A DNA stretch of 64,000 nucleotides, from positions 37,248-101,247 of the forward strand of contig JANYJY010000032.1 in NCBI GenBank assembly GCA_025358295.1, read 5' to 3'. The stretch is from Gammaproteobacteria bacterium (GTDB taxonomy: Bacteria > Pseudomonadota > Gammaproteobacteria > Steroidobacterales > Steroidobacteraceae). Under the pieces are notes generated by a model. The model was not told the DNA's origin and did no database searches. It worked only from the letters and a program-made list of their open reading frames with translations. Both the position numbers and the translations under genes were made by a program. This document shows, one piece after another, positions 8,328 through 16,693 of this stretch (the stretch's first letter is position 1; each line of letters starts with the position of its first letter).

Positions 8328-8945
8328 TCATTGTAAGTGACGGGAGTTTTCCACCAACAGTTTCAAATGTTCGAGGTCGGTAATCCCCGGCAGAACCTGC
8401 CGGCCGACCACCAGGCCCGGAGTACCGCCCAATTCGAGCGCCCTCGCTTCCCCATCGTTACGCTCCAGCAACGCGGCGATCTCCCCGGCATGGCTCATGC
8501 GGTCCTTGACTAAGGCCTCCATATTCACGCCCGCCGTGCGCAGAATCTCGTCCACCTGATCGTACTTTGAGAGACGCGGCCCGTTGATCAGCGCGTCGTG
8601 CGCCGCCTGATACTTTCCTTGATAGCCTGCCGCCAATGCGCAGGATGCCGCGTACACCGACATCTGGCCCAATATCGGCCAATCCTTGTACACGATGGCC
8701 ACTTTCGGATCCGACGCCAGCAACGCTTGCAGTGTCGGCACCACCTTCTTGCAATACGGGCAGTTGTAGTCAAAGTACTCGACCACGACGACCTCCGGCT
8801 TGGCCGCGCCCACAGGCTCGGTGCCCGGCTTGGTGAGCATTTGCTTCTGGCCGTCAGCGGTAATGATGGCAGTATCTTGGGCGCAAGCCGCTTCAACGAA
8901 AAACATGCACGCCAGGCCGAGGAGAATAATACGGGTCGTTTGCAT
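8328..8945 (-). CDS. DsbA-family thiol:disulfide oxidoreductase, periplasmic
   Basis: A 205-residue protein with a signal peptide (MQTTRIILLGLACMFFVEAACA) and a thioredoxin fold with an inserted helical region. The active site is NCPYCKK (C62, C65) after VVVEYFDY, and the cis-proline loop is GGTPGLVVG. CPYC is a redox-active CxxC, and the family includes DsbA/DsbG/ScsC-like proteins and copper-tolerance thioredoxins. The substrate is not evident. The gene ends 12 bases from the 3' end of the convergent YHS-like gene. A secreted protein with several Cys next door may be a client, but that is inference. Confidence 0.85.
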   Translation of the reverse strand: MQTTRIILLGLACMFFVEAACAQDTAIITADGQKQMLTKPGTEPVGAAKPEVVVVEYFDYNCPYCKKVVPTLQALLASDPKVAIVYKDWPILGQMSVYAASCALAAGYQGKYQAAHDALINGPRLSKYDQVDEILRTAGVNMEALVKDRMSHAGEIAALLERNDGEARALELGGTPGLVVGRQVLPGITDLEHLKLLVENSRHLQ

Positions 8946-9136
8946 AGACTCATCCTATCCTAAACATTAGGCTCAGGAACCATGTCGACCTCATCGACCT
9001 CATGGTCGTGCACCCTAATTTGATCGACCGTCCCATTGTCGTGACGCCCAAGGGCGCCGCCTTATGCAGGCCCGCGGAGACAGTGCTGGAATTATTGCCG
9101 CCAGTAACGCGAACCGTCGCAGCGCCACTCGCCGCG

Positions 9137-9910
9137 TTAGGACATTCCTTGCACAAAGCATCGCTCGGCAGCTCTCAAGGCGCGCGTGATGCGCTGTGCC
9201 CACTCGGACTGTCCCGCCGCGTCGCTGACCAGATCCTGCCGAATTTCGATTTCCACATGCGGCAGTGCGCGTGCCTCGCCGTGCTGCGGAATCGTGTAGT
9301 CGGTAGCATCGCTGACGAAGTAAGGTTCGTTGTCGGCGATCAACAGATGAGTTTCGCTGCGCAACGCATCGAGAACCAATCCGGCAAAGCGGTGATCGCG
9401 GTTGTACAGCACAGCGGCATGCATCGCGCGGCGAGCGCCTTTATAGATGTCGGTCATGGTGTGCTGCGCCACCAATAGAGTGGTTCGCTTCGCCGCCAGT
9501 CGCTCGTCGAGCAGCGCGCCAATGTGGCGGTGATACGGATCGAAGACTTCGGCGCGGCGGGCGGCGATTTCCGCTTCGCTCAAGGCCGCATTGCCGGGAA
9601 TTTCAGTTGACTCGCTCAATCGCGGGATGGAGGTCGGCACCTTGGGATCTCGATTGCAGTCGATCACTAGCCGCGAATAGCGTTGCGCGATCAACGCCGC
9701 ATCCAACGACGCGGCCATCTCACTCGCCACGGCCAGGGCGCCGATGTCCCAGGCAATATGACGCTGCAATTCGGACGGCGGCAGGCCGAGATCGCGCAAT
9801 CGGCGTGGAATGCGGTTGCCGGCATGATCGACCACGATGACGAAATTCGACTTCCCCTGCCGTCCGGCGTCGATGACCGGCGACGGTTCGTCGGCGTCGA
9901 GCAGCATCAC
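9137..9910 (-). CDS. N-formylglutamate amidohydrolase family protein
   Basis: A 257-residue protein of the N-formylglutamate amidohydrolase (FGase/HutG2-like) family. Landmarks are FVIVVDHAGNRIP (metal-binding region), HIAWDIGA, RYSRLVIDCNRDP, and LLVAQHTMTD followed by ARRAMHAAVLYNRD. These zinc enzymes release formate from N-formyl-glutamate or related acyl amino acids. The gene starts directly after the stop of the upstream GST gene (TGA, then GTG ATG), so GST and FGase are co-transcribed and perhaps coupled. There are no hut genes nearby, so a histidine pathway role is not supported. The exact start (GTG 9910 or ATG 9907) is open. Confidence 0.85.
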   Translation of the reverse strand: MMLLDADEPSPVIDAGRQGKSNFVIVVDHAGNRIPRRLRDLGLPPSELQRHIAWDIGALAVASEMAASLDAALIAQRYSRLVIDCNRDPKVPTSIPRLSESTEIPGNAALSEAEIAARRAEVFDPYHRHIGALLDERLAAKRTTLLVAQHTMTDIYKGARRAMHAAVLYNRDHRFAGLVLDALRSETHLLIADNEPYFVSDATDYTIPQHGEARALPHVEIEIRQDLVSDAAGQSEWAQRITRALRAAERCFVQGMS

Positions 9911-10594
9911 TCAGGTCGCTCGCAGATCTTCCAGCACCGTGCCGAAGTGCAACACGTCGGCCTCATGCGGCTCATCCCGCAGCGTCTCTTTGAGGGCAGC
10001 GTCATACCATTCACGCATGGCGCGAATGCTCAGGAGCCTTTCAACATAGGCGCTGGCCGCCGAGTCCAATGCCAGATCATAGGTCTGGATTCTGAACGCC
10101 ACCGGCGCAAAGAAGGCATCGACCGCCATAAACGCGTCGCCCGCCAGGAAGGGTCCACCGAAGCGGTTGAGGCCGTCGTTCCATAGCGCGTTGAGCCGGG
10201 CGATATCCGGCTTGAGCGCGCCCGACAGATTGTGCAGCCGTATGCGCTGCCCGCAGGTCATCGAGCAGCAGCGGCGCAATTCCCCAAAGCCGGAGTGCAT
10301 TTCCGCCGCCGCGCTTCGTGCCCACGCCCGCGCGCTCGACCGCTGCGGCCACACCGCATCGTGCCGTTCGGCCAGGTACTCCACGATGGCCAGAGAATCC
10401 CAGACCACAGTCTCGCCGTCGACCAGACAAGGCACTTTCCCGCTGGGGGAGATGTTGCGAAAGCTATGCCAGACTGATTCCTCCCCAAAGGGCAATAAGT
10501 GTTCGCGAAACGCGATCTCCAGCTCGCGCATCAACACCCACGGCCGCAGTGACCACGACGAATAGTTTTTGTTCGCGATATACAAGTCATACAT
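9911..10594 (-). CDS. Glutathione S-transferase family protein
   Basis: A 227-residue two-domain GST. The N-terminal thioredoxin-like half has NKNYSSWSLRPWVLMRE (the SSWS loop, with Ser as the likely catalytic residue), NISPSGKVPCLVDG (cis-Pro) and DSLAIVEYLAERH. The C-terminal helical half has LAGDAFMAVDAFFAPVAFR. These are the usual landmarks of soluble bacterial GSTs of the beta/zeta-like type. It is the first gene of a two-gene unit with the FGase-family gene, with no spacing between them. The substrate is unknown. The start ATG precedes MYDLYIANKNYSSW, which is the expected beginning of the fold. Confidence 0.85.
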   Translation of the reverse strand: MYDLYIANKNYSSWSLRPWVLMRELEIAFREHLLPFGEESVWHSFRNISPSGKVPCLVDGETVVWDSLAIVEYLAERHDAVWPQRSSARAWARSAAAEMHSGFGELRRCCSMTCGQRIRLHNLSGALKPDIARLNALWNDGLNRFGGPFLAGDAFMAVDAFFAPVAFRIQTYDLALDSAASAYVERLLSIRAMREWYDAALKETLRDEPHEADVLHFGTVLEDLRAT

Positions 10595-10754
10595 TCGATT
10601 GCTCCTGAGCGCTTGGCTGTCACAGAATCATAGGCCAGCCGACAGATCAGGACGATCATTTTCCAACAAAAAGTGGACCTCGTCACTCTCAAGAACCACA
10701 ATGGTTGCCCGGTTGCCCAAGCAAGCGGACCCATAATGCGAGGACCTGCCGGTC

Positions 10755-11648
10755 ATGTCGGGCATATTCATCTATCAGATCTTGACTCACTACACCAAGC
10801 GCGAGGACTTAGATCCTGGCTTCCTAGTGTTGGATAATTCCTCGAACGAAAGACCCGATTGGTTCGAATACTGGCCCATGCGAACGTTCCTGCGCAACGA
10901 ACCGCTCGACGAAGACTCCTTTTACGGATTTCTGTCGCCGAAGTTCAAACACAAAACAAACTTAAGCGCGGCAGCGACTCACGAGTTTGTAATCCGTCAA
11001 GCCGACTCCAGCGATGTGATTCTATTGAGTCAGAGCGTTCACTTGCCGGCATATCACTTGAATACCTTCAAATATGGCGAGTCCCTTCATCCGGGCCTTC
11101 TAAATGTCGCGACTCAGTTCTTCAATCGTATTGGCGAGCCCACCAATCTCAACTCGCTGATAACAACCTCGCGCAACGAGGTGTATTCCAATTATTTAAT
11201 CGCCAAACCCCGCTTTTGGCGAGCATGGCTTCACATCACCGAGCAGCTATTTGCGATTGCGGAGTCGCCGACAGATCCCTTAGGCGCAGAACTTCGCAAG
11301 GGCACCTTATATCGGAAGCGCCAGGACTATCCGATGAAAATATTTATTGTGGAGCGGATTGCCACGTGGATAATCGCTCGTAACCCGCAATTCATAGTGC
11401 GTGTCCGCGATCCATTTACGGCTCGTTCGCGAATTTACAAATTGCCGGCTGCAATTGTCTGCGACGCCTTAAAAATCTCGTATCTCACGACCGGCAAAGA
11501 AGAGTACAAGGAATTGTTTTATTTTTTTAGTAAGTTCGGTCGGTTTCTAAGCTGGCAGATCAAGCTCGGATCTCTGCTCGGCGTCAAACACGTGCGCTCA
11601 TGCCTGAAAACGCTTTCCTCTTACTGGATCAAGACCGGTCAGTCGTAA
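10755..11648 (+). CDS. Unrecognised conserved-looking protein in an AT-rich patch
   Basis: A 297-residue soluble protein that I cannot assign. Visible blocks are IFIYQILTHYTKREDLDPG, the PDWFEYWPMRTFL region, DEDSFYGFLSPKFKHKT and LNSLITTSRNEVYSNYLIAKPRFW, then RNPQFIVRVRDPF. The opening style (a strand followed by 'lived in this town' type SPKF motifs) recalls proteins seen in polysaccharide clusters. No GT-A/GT-B or nucleotide-binding motif is convincing. The coding sequence is clearly AT-richer than the genes on either side, suggesting transfer. It lies next to two minus-strand genes of similar composition (a methyltransferase-like gene and a 2OG oxygenase), so all three may have arrived together. 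Confidence 0.5.
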   Translation: MSGIFIYQILTHYTKREDLDPGFLVLDNSSNERPDWFEYWPMRTFLRNEPLDEDSFYGFLSPKFKHKTNLSAAATHEFVIRQADSSDVILLSQSVHLPAYHLNTFKYGESLHPGLLNVATQFFNRIGEPTNLNSLITTSRNEVYSNYLIAKPRFWRAWLHITEQLFAIAESPTDPLGAELRKGTLYRKRQDYPMKIFIVERIATWIIARNPQFIVRVRDPFTARSRIYKLPAAIVCDALKISYLTTGKEEYKELFYFFSKFGRFLSWQIKLGSLLGVKHVRSCLKTLSSYWIKTGQS

Positions 11649-11718
11649 TTGACACGGGGCGCGTCTTCGCCATCACTGTCCACCGGCTGCGGCTTCCCGT
11701 CAAAACGACTACAGTCGC

Positions 11719-12579
11719 TCAAATCGGTAGCTGCTGATTCTCCTCGCTGATGAATTCATTGTATTGACGATGCTTAAAATCATGATAAATGAAAATCTGG
11801 TGATACCAAGATTCGACGCTTTTGCGGCTTATGAGATGGTAGGGAACCGCCAATTTCTTGGACTCATGGGCCTGGTTGAATTCGTGGATTGCCAATCTTT
11901 GTCCAGTGTAGTCGTTGTATAGCGAAGTTTCGTCGCCGACAGTATCGTCAAAATAACAGTAGATCCTGGGCAAGAAATACTTCTCGTTCTCATCGAAGAG
12001 CTTGAGCGCCATTGCGGTGGACGAATAAAAATCGAAGTCGTGTATGACCGCACCAATGGGCGCCGGTTCGTGCTCGGCAAAAAAGCGCTCCGCGGTGACG
12101 TCAACATTCCCCAAAACCAACTTCGCGAAATTCAGCTTTGACCGTAGCTCCGGGATATCCATTTTGAAAAATCCCTCCTTCCAATGATAAGGAAGATCTC
12201 GATAATCGACCGGCCGCGGCAACCCTTCTCCCGTATCGAAGCCATAAATATCAATTTTTATGGGTACCAGCGCCTCGATTTGTCGGACATGATATTCAAG
12301 ATTCAGAAGGCCTCGACCTCCCGCCACGCCGAATTCCAAAACACTCATGCGCTTATGATTCAATTTCTGGGCAAGTCGAGCCGCGTTATAGACAATGTAG
12401 CCGTAGTGGGGACGTTCCACCGCGCCAATCTTCAAACGGAATTTATAGCTGCCGAGATGCGCTTTTCGGATCAGTCCGATGAGGGCGGACCGAACCAGTG
12501 AAGGCTGCAAAAAAATATTCAACACGGACTCCCATTTAACTCTCGAGGTAACGCGCAGGCGCGCCGAGGGCTCTTTCAC
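11719..12579 (-). CDS. Class I SAM-methyltransferase-like protein
   Basis: A 286-residue protein. The block MSVLEFGVAGGRGLLNLEYH (about residue 85-105) looks like the SAM-binding motif I of a class I methyltransferase (E/D-x-G-x-x-x-G-x-G). It is followed by IDIYGFDTGEGLP, a motif II-like acidic strand as in the TylF/macrocin O-methyltransferase type. The later IGAVIHDFDFYSSTAMAL and IYCYFDDTVGDE give further acidic residues that could bind metal. The N-terminus has no signal peptide. It is 6 bases downstream of the 2OG-oxygenase gene and probably in one transcript. The composition is AT-rich like its neighbours. A natural-product or glycan O-methyltransferase role is inference. Confidence 0.6.
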   Translation of the reverse strand: MKEPSARLRVTSRVKWESVLNIFLQPSLVRSALIGLIRKAHLGSYKFRLKIGAVERPHYGYIVYNAARLAQKLNHKRMSVLEFGVAGGRGLLNLEYHVRQIEALVPIKIDIYGFDTGEGLPRPVDYRDLPYHWKEGFFKMDIPELRSKLNFAKLVLGNVDVTAERFFAEHEPAPIGAVIHDFDFYSSTAMALKLFDENEKYFLPRIYCYFDDTVGDETSLYNDYTGQRLAIHEFNQAHESKKLAVPYHLISRKSVESWYHQIFIYHDFKHRQYNEFISEENQQLPI

Positions 12580-12585
12580 GACTTA

Positions 12586-13425
12586 TTAGACTTCAGTCAC
12601 TTTCTCGCCTTTGGCCAATCGTTTAATCGCTCGAATGGACTTGCGAAAAATCGGCGGCGTCAGGTCCTGCACAAAAGCTTTAAGGATGCGATCGAGCCTC
12701 AGACGCACTCGGTTATTTTGGGAAATGTAATAGAGGGTCGAATGCTCTTGGGCCGCCGGCTCCCACGTGTTGGTGTAGTAGTACAAGGCAATGGACATTC
12801 GATCGACGTCCGCAGGAGTGGCAAGCGGCGTTGGATGGCCGTGCAGCGATTCCTTGGTGGTGGAAAATACGACACAACGATTGAATAGAGGCGCCACTGA
12901 AGCCACGCGCTCCATGCACGGTCGGTCCCACAATTCAAGCTCACCATTATAGGAAGGCAACCAGTCTTTGTTGAGGTACAAGAGAAGATTCAGCCGGCGC
13001 TCGAGGTTGTAGCGTTTCAAATGATTGAAATCAGCATGGACCTCGAGAAACCCGCCCGCCTGAATTTTGTGCAATCCGCCCCCGAAATACGAAGGGTCCG
13101 TGAGCAGGCCGCTGATCCCGGTGAGCTTCTCCAAGTAGCTGACAAAAGCGCCGGAATTCAAGAAATTGACCAAGCGCGAAGTCTCCGGACCGACAATGTC
13201 AGGGGCGAAAGCAAACTTGTTGTGGGTGGTCTTGGTGTCCAAGAACTTCGCGTAGCGGCGGGCTCGGTCGACGGCAATCGCCTCCTCGCGCACGCGCTCC
13301 AGACACTCGGGATCAATGAAGTCATCAATCACGATATGCGGCCACGGCTTGTTTTCGGTGTAAGTGGCGTTAAGTCCCTCCCCGATTGTCGACAGCGTGG
13401 CTTGATCCGATGTGTAGCTAATCAT
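12586..13425 (-). CDS. 2-oxoglutarate/Fe(II)-dependent oxygenase (prolyl-hydroxylase-like)
   Basis: A 279-residue protein with a double-stranded beta-helix dioxygenase signature. It has HxD at H130/D132 (LEVHADFNH), a distal His at H195 or H197 (KESLHGHP) and the 2-oxoglutarate-binding Arg at R209 (VDRMSIALYYYTN). The region between carries RLNLLLYLNKDW and NGELELWD, typical of the P4H/PHD-type fold. The N-terminal part (PWPHIVIDDFIDPECLERV) is the usual lead-in of this family. The substrate is not visible; relatives act on proteins, glycans and small molecules. It is the first gene of a two-gene minus unit with the methyltransferase-like gene. Confidence 0.8.
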   Translation of the reverse strand: MISYTSDQATLSTIGEGLNATYTENKPWPHIVIDDFIDPECLERVREEAIAVDRARRYAKFLDTKTTHNKFAFAPDIVGPETSRLVNFLNSGAFVSYLEKLTGISGLLTDPSYFGGGLHKIQAGGFLEVHADFNHLKRYNLERRLNLLLYLNKDWLPSYNGELELWDRPCMERVASVAPLFNRCVVFSTTKESLHGHPTPLATPADVDRMSIALYYYTNTWEPAAQEHSTLYYISQNNRVRLRLDRILKAFVQDLTPPIFRKSIRAIKRLAKGEKVTEV

Positions 13426-13589
13426 TCGATGGGCAATACCTATGGGCGAGCGCAGAATTCAATGCCGCTGCGCTGAATTGCTGCCTGTCATCTGCGATAG
13501 ATCTCTCAACAAGGGGTCATTTTACTCGCTGTTCTTCAAAATTAATGGCCATTTGGATCTTGGGGCGAACAATGCACCCCGCCACGGCG

Positions 13590-14537
13590 TCACTGCGCCG
13601 ACTGCAACGCGGCTAGCGTCTGCCTCACCCCTTCGGAATACGGGGTCTTGCGAATGGGTCCGATCAACTGCTGCAGAGCGGTGTCGTCCATAATGAGAGG
13701 ATCAGTCTGCAGGTAGTGCATCTCGACCAACTCCCGCATGAAGGGCTTGAACAGGCCGATCAACCGCAGCATGGTTTTGCCGGCGATCCGACGCTTGATC
13801 GCGCGGCCGACTTGGCGCTCCATTTCCCGCACCAGATCAGCCTGGGTCGTGACACCGGCGCCGGCGAAGTTCCAGAATTTGCCGTAAGCCGCCGGCGTAT
13901 TGGCGAGCTTGAGCACCACGGGACCGACGTCCGGAACATAGACGAATTCATGGGGACGATCGATCGGGCCCACCATGTCGGCCGTACCACCGTTCACGGC
14001 GGCGTTGGCCGCGCCGTGGATCAAGCTCGCTTCGACACCAGGGCCATAAAAATCCGGCAGGCGCAGCACAGTCGCCTTGATGCGTCCATCGGTGTCGGCT
14101 TGCATCACGATGTCCTCTTGAGCCTTGCGCATCCTGCCTTTGAACGTAAGGGGATTGCGCGGATGGTCTTCGCGCACTGACGCGCTTTGCGCTCTGCCGT
14201 AGGGATACACCGTGCCGATCAGCACGATTTGCTTTACCCCAGCCGCAAGCGCGCCGTCCAACGTCTTCTGCATCAACAGGGGGTGCAGTTCGAACTGCCA
14301 GTAGTTCACTCCCACCATATAAATAAGCGTCTCGATACCACTGGCGGCCGCCAGTACCGATTCCGGCAAATCGGGATTCCAAGTCACGATTTCCGCGAGA
14401 GGATCCTGACCGAATGCCTTGCGCAGCGAACTCTCGGAGCGTCCGACGACTCGATAGGGCTGACCCTGCGAGCGCAAAGCGCCGGCGACGCTTTGGCCAA
14501 TGACGCCGGTGGCGCCGAATAGTGCAATCTTTGACAT
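13590..14537 (-). CDS. NAD(P)-dependent epimerase/dehydratase-like (NmrA/SDR-type) protein
   Basis: A 315-residue protein with an N-terminal Rossmann motif IALFGATGVIGQSVAGAL (GxxGxxG), a second strand ending in VVGRS, and IETLIYMVGVNYW. The block VKQIVLIGTVYPYG leads into KGRMRKAQEDIV, where the extended-SDR YxxxK is not clearly kept. It may therefore bind NAD(P) without the classic SDR catalysis, as in NmrA-like sensors and atypical SDRs. The C-terminal part is helical. It is divergent from a LysR-type regulator across two adjacent inverted repeats, the classical arrangement for a LysR target gene. The substrate is unknown. Confidence 0.8.
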   Translation of the reverse strand: MSKIALFGATGVIGQSVAGALRSQGQPYRVVGRSESSLRKAFGQDPLAEIVTWNPDLPESVLAAASGIETLIYMVGVNYWQFELHPLLMQKTLDGALAAGVKQIVLIGTVYPYGRAQSASVREDHPRNPLTFKGRMRKAQEDIVMQADTDGRIKATVLRLPDFYGPGVEASLIHGAANAAVNGGTADMVGPIDRPHEFVYVPDVGPVVLKLANTPAAYGKFWNFAGAGVTTQADLVREMERQVGRAIKRRIAGKTMLRLIGLFKPFMRELVEMHYLQTDPLIMDDTALQQLIGPIRKTPYSEGVRQTLAALQSAQ

Positions 14538-14617
14538 GACCTTTCTCCTTGAAATTAGCGTTCCCAGACGGGCAGTTCAATTGCGCCCGAGTGAGGTCAG
14601 TGTGGCTCTGGACTCGA

Positions 14618-14646
14618 CCAATTGAAATTGGCTAGAGTGGTCTAGC
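14618..14646. promoter_or_regulatory. Two adjacent inverted repeats, candidate LysR operator
   Basis: CCAATT-GA-AATTGG (14618-14631) abuts GCTAGA-GTGG-TCTAGC (14631-14646). Both have perfect 6-bp arms. They lie between the divergent SDR-like gene and the LysR-type gene, ending 12 bases before the LysR start. LysR proteins usually bind two such sites, one recognition and one activation. The pairing with this regulator is inferred from position. Confidence 0.5.
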
Positions 14647-14658
14647 TTCTATACATAT

Positions 14659-15567
14659 ATGAATAGTAAAGTTGAACCGAACTGGGCGTGGTACCGCGCT
14701 TTCTTGAGCGTCATGGAACACGGATCGCTCTCCGCTGCTGCCCGTGCATTGGGCCTCACGCAGCCGACCATCGGCCGACATATCGATGGCTTGGAAGCCG
14801 CGTTGGGTTTGAAGCCATTCACTCGGTCGTTTGACGGCTTCGCCCCTACGGATGCCGGCCTGGAACTCAAGCCTTACGCGCGCGGTTTGAGCGCCACGGC
14901 GGCGGCACTCAGGCGCGCCGCCGACAGCCAGGGCGAGGGTGTTCGCGGTACCGTTCGGCTGACCGCCAGCGAGATAGTCGGGGTTGAGGTCTTGCCGTCG
15001 ATCCTGGCGAAGCTCAGGCGCAACCATCCGAATTTGAGCATCGAGCTCATGCTCTCCAACCGCGTGGACGACCTGCTACATCGCGAAGCCGACATTGCAG
15101 TGCGTATGCTCCCTCCCGCCCAAGAGGGGCTGGTGGCGCGACGCATTGGCGGAATCGAAGTGGGGTTGCATGCGCACCAGAACTACCTGGAACGTCATGG
15201 GACGCCAAAAACGCTGCACGAACTTGGCAGCCATACTTTGATCGGATTTGACCGCGAGAATGAATTGATTCGGCGGCTGCAGAAGCAACACAGCGCATTT
15301 ATCCGCTCGAGCCTGGCGTTCCGGGCCGACAGCGACCTTGCGCAGCTTGCGGCCATTCGCGCCGGATTTGGCATCGGCATGTGTCAATCGGCGTTGGCCA
15401 AAAGGGATGCGAAGCTGGTACGGATATTGCCCCGTCAGGTTTCGGTTGCGCTCGACACATGGGTCGCCATGCACGAAGACCTGCGCGGCAACCCGCGGTG
15501 CTCGGTCACATTCGCCGCCCTTGCCGAGGGTATCGCCGCGTACCTGAACAATAGGAGCCCCGCATGA
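14659..15567 (+). CDS. LysR-family transcriptional regulator
   Basis: A 302-residue regulator. The N-terminal winged helix-turn-helix (about 8-65) has AFLSVMEHGSLSAAARALGL and TQPTIGRHIDGLEAALGLKPF, the standard LysR recognition helix. The rest is a periplasmic-binding-protein-like effector domain (VRGTVRLTASEIVGVEVLPSIL and so on, with FGIGMCQSALA near the end). It diverges from the SDR-like gene, its probable target, and overlaps the following thioesterase gene by 4 bases (ATGA), so the regulator and thioesterase are co-translated. The effector is unknown. Confidence 0.92.
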   Translation: MNSKVEPNWAWYRAFLSVMEHGSLSAAARALGLTQPTIGRHIDGLEAALGLKPFTRSFDGFAPTDAGLELKPYARGLSATAAALRRAADSQGEGVRGTVRLTASEIVGVEVLPSILAKLRRNHPNLSIELMLSNRVDDLLHREADIAVRMLPPAQEGLVARRIGGIEVGLHAHQNYLERHGTPKTLHELGSHTLIGFDRENELIRRLQKQHSAFIRSSLAFRADSDLAQLAAIRAGFGIGMCQSALAKRDAKLVRILPRQVSVALDTWVAMHEDLRGNPRCSVTFAALAEGIAAYLNNRSPA

Positions 15568-16007
15568 AGGACACGCTGAAACCGGGCATCAAATACGAAC
15601 ACCGATTCGTTCTGCCCCGCTCCAAAACCGTTCCCGCGCTTTATCCGGAAGCCGCGGAGTTTCAAGTCATGCCGGAGGTCTTTGCAACCGGGTTCCTGGT
15701 CGGTTTTCTGGAATGGGCCTGCATTCGAGCCATCAATCCCCACTTGGATTGGCCCGCGGAGCTCACCTTGGGCACGCACATCGATGTCAGTCACGAAGCC
15801 GCGACCCCGGCCGGACTCGAAGTCATCGCCAGCGTCGAATTGATCGCAGTAGAAGGCCGGAAACTCACTTTTACCGTCAGCGCCCACGACGGAGTCGATT
15901 TGATCTCGCAGGGACGGCACGAGCGGCACATCGTCGATAGGCAGAGGTTCGACGCCAAAACGAGTGCCAAGGCAAAATTACCCGCAGCCGACGTGGGAGA
16001 TGCCTAA
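15564..16007 (+). CDS. Hotdog-fold thioesterase, fluoroacetyl-CoA thioesterase (FlK)-like
   Basis: A 147-residue single hotdog-domain protein. The central helix VFATGFLVGFLEWACIRAIN contains the conserved Glu, and GTHIDVSHEAATPAG carries the His expected for FlK-type thioesterases. The size and motif order (opening LKPG, then helix, then THIDVSH) are typical of the 4HBT/FlK-like group. Natural substrates of most relatives are small acyl-CoAs; true fluoroacetyl-CoA use is not implied. It is coupled to the LysR gene upstream (ATGA). Its stop overlaps by 4 bases the 3' end of the convergent qhpE gene. Confidence 0.8.
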   Translation: MKDTLKPGIKYEHRFVLPRSKTVPALYPEAAEFQVMPEVFATGFLVGFLEWACIRAINPHLDWPAELTLGTHIDVSHEAATPAGLEVIASVELIAVEGRKLTFTVSAHDGVDLISQGRHERHIVDRQRFDAKTSAKAKLPAADVGDA

Positions 16008-16693
16008 TCCAGCAGTGGTGCGCGCCCTCTGCGCTCCGCTCCCACATAGCGTGCCCTCGCCTCCAAGGCCGCGACCACCGCGCCCGCCGTCGCCTGCTTG
16101 GGGCCGTTCAGAATAAGGCGTGTAACCCAGGCTGCGCCGACGCTGGCCCCCGCCGCCGTATTTGCGCCCGCCATGTGCGGGCATCCGCCGAAGAACCAGG
16201 GGCCGAGCAGCGACAGTTCGCCCGCAGCACAACGCGCATCGCCCGTGGCGCGAATCACGCCGGCATAGCCCGCTGGATAGACCACTGCGCCTCGAGCCGG
16301 CATGGACGCGATGATGATGCAGCCCGAAGCGACCGCGCGTTGCACTGCCGCCGCGAACACCGCCCGGTCGGCGCTGAGCCCGAGGCTGAGGTGCAGGAGA
16401 TCAGCGCCGCCGGCAACCGCCCAGTCGATCGCGGCCGCCACTGCTGCGGGGCTCGTAGGGCCGCCCGCCAAAAACACTTGGCCCAGCAGCAATTCGAAGG
16501 CAGCACCGCCGGCCACCCACAATTGCAGAATGCGCGAACCATGGCCGCTCGGATCCGGCACCGTGTCGCGGCATTGGACCCGCTCGCCATCGGCGACGAA
16601 AGCCGCCGCATCGACCAGCGACACCGCGCCCGCGGCGGCCTCCGCCCAACCACCGCAACTGTCGATGAGCCCAGCGCGCCAGGTCACGGTCAA
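16004..16693 (-). CDS. qhpE: QhpE: subtilisin-like maturation protease of QHNDH, nominal catalytic Ser replaced by Asn
   Basis: A 229-residue, short subtilisin-like (S8) protein with no signal peptide. In characterised systems QhpE removes the leader of the gamma subunit after cross-linking. The Asp region is RAGLIDSC (D11) and the His region is DPSGHGSRI (H51). LLHLSLGL and IIIASMPARG stand where subtilisins have the substrate and oxyanion loops, with no obvious oxyanion Asn. The Ser motif GTSMAAP aligns with GANTAAG, so Asn178 (codon AAT) takes the place of the nucleophile; Ser184 is six residues on. The family is known to be unusual and to lack several S8 motifs. It overlaps the qhpF stop by 4 bases and is the last gene of the run. 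Alignment was done by eye. Confidence 0.75.
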   Translation of the reverse strand: MTVTWRAGLIDSCGGWAEAAAGAVSLVDAAAFVADGERVQCRDTVPDPSGHGSRILQLWVAGGAAFELLLGQVFLAGGPTSPAAVAAAIDWAVAGGADLLHLSLGLSADRAVFAAAVQRAVASGCIIIASMPARGAVVYPAGYAGVIRATGDARCAAGELSLLGPWFFGGCPHMAGANTAAGASVGAAWVTRLILNGPKQATAGAVVAALEARARYVGAERRGRAPLLD

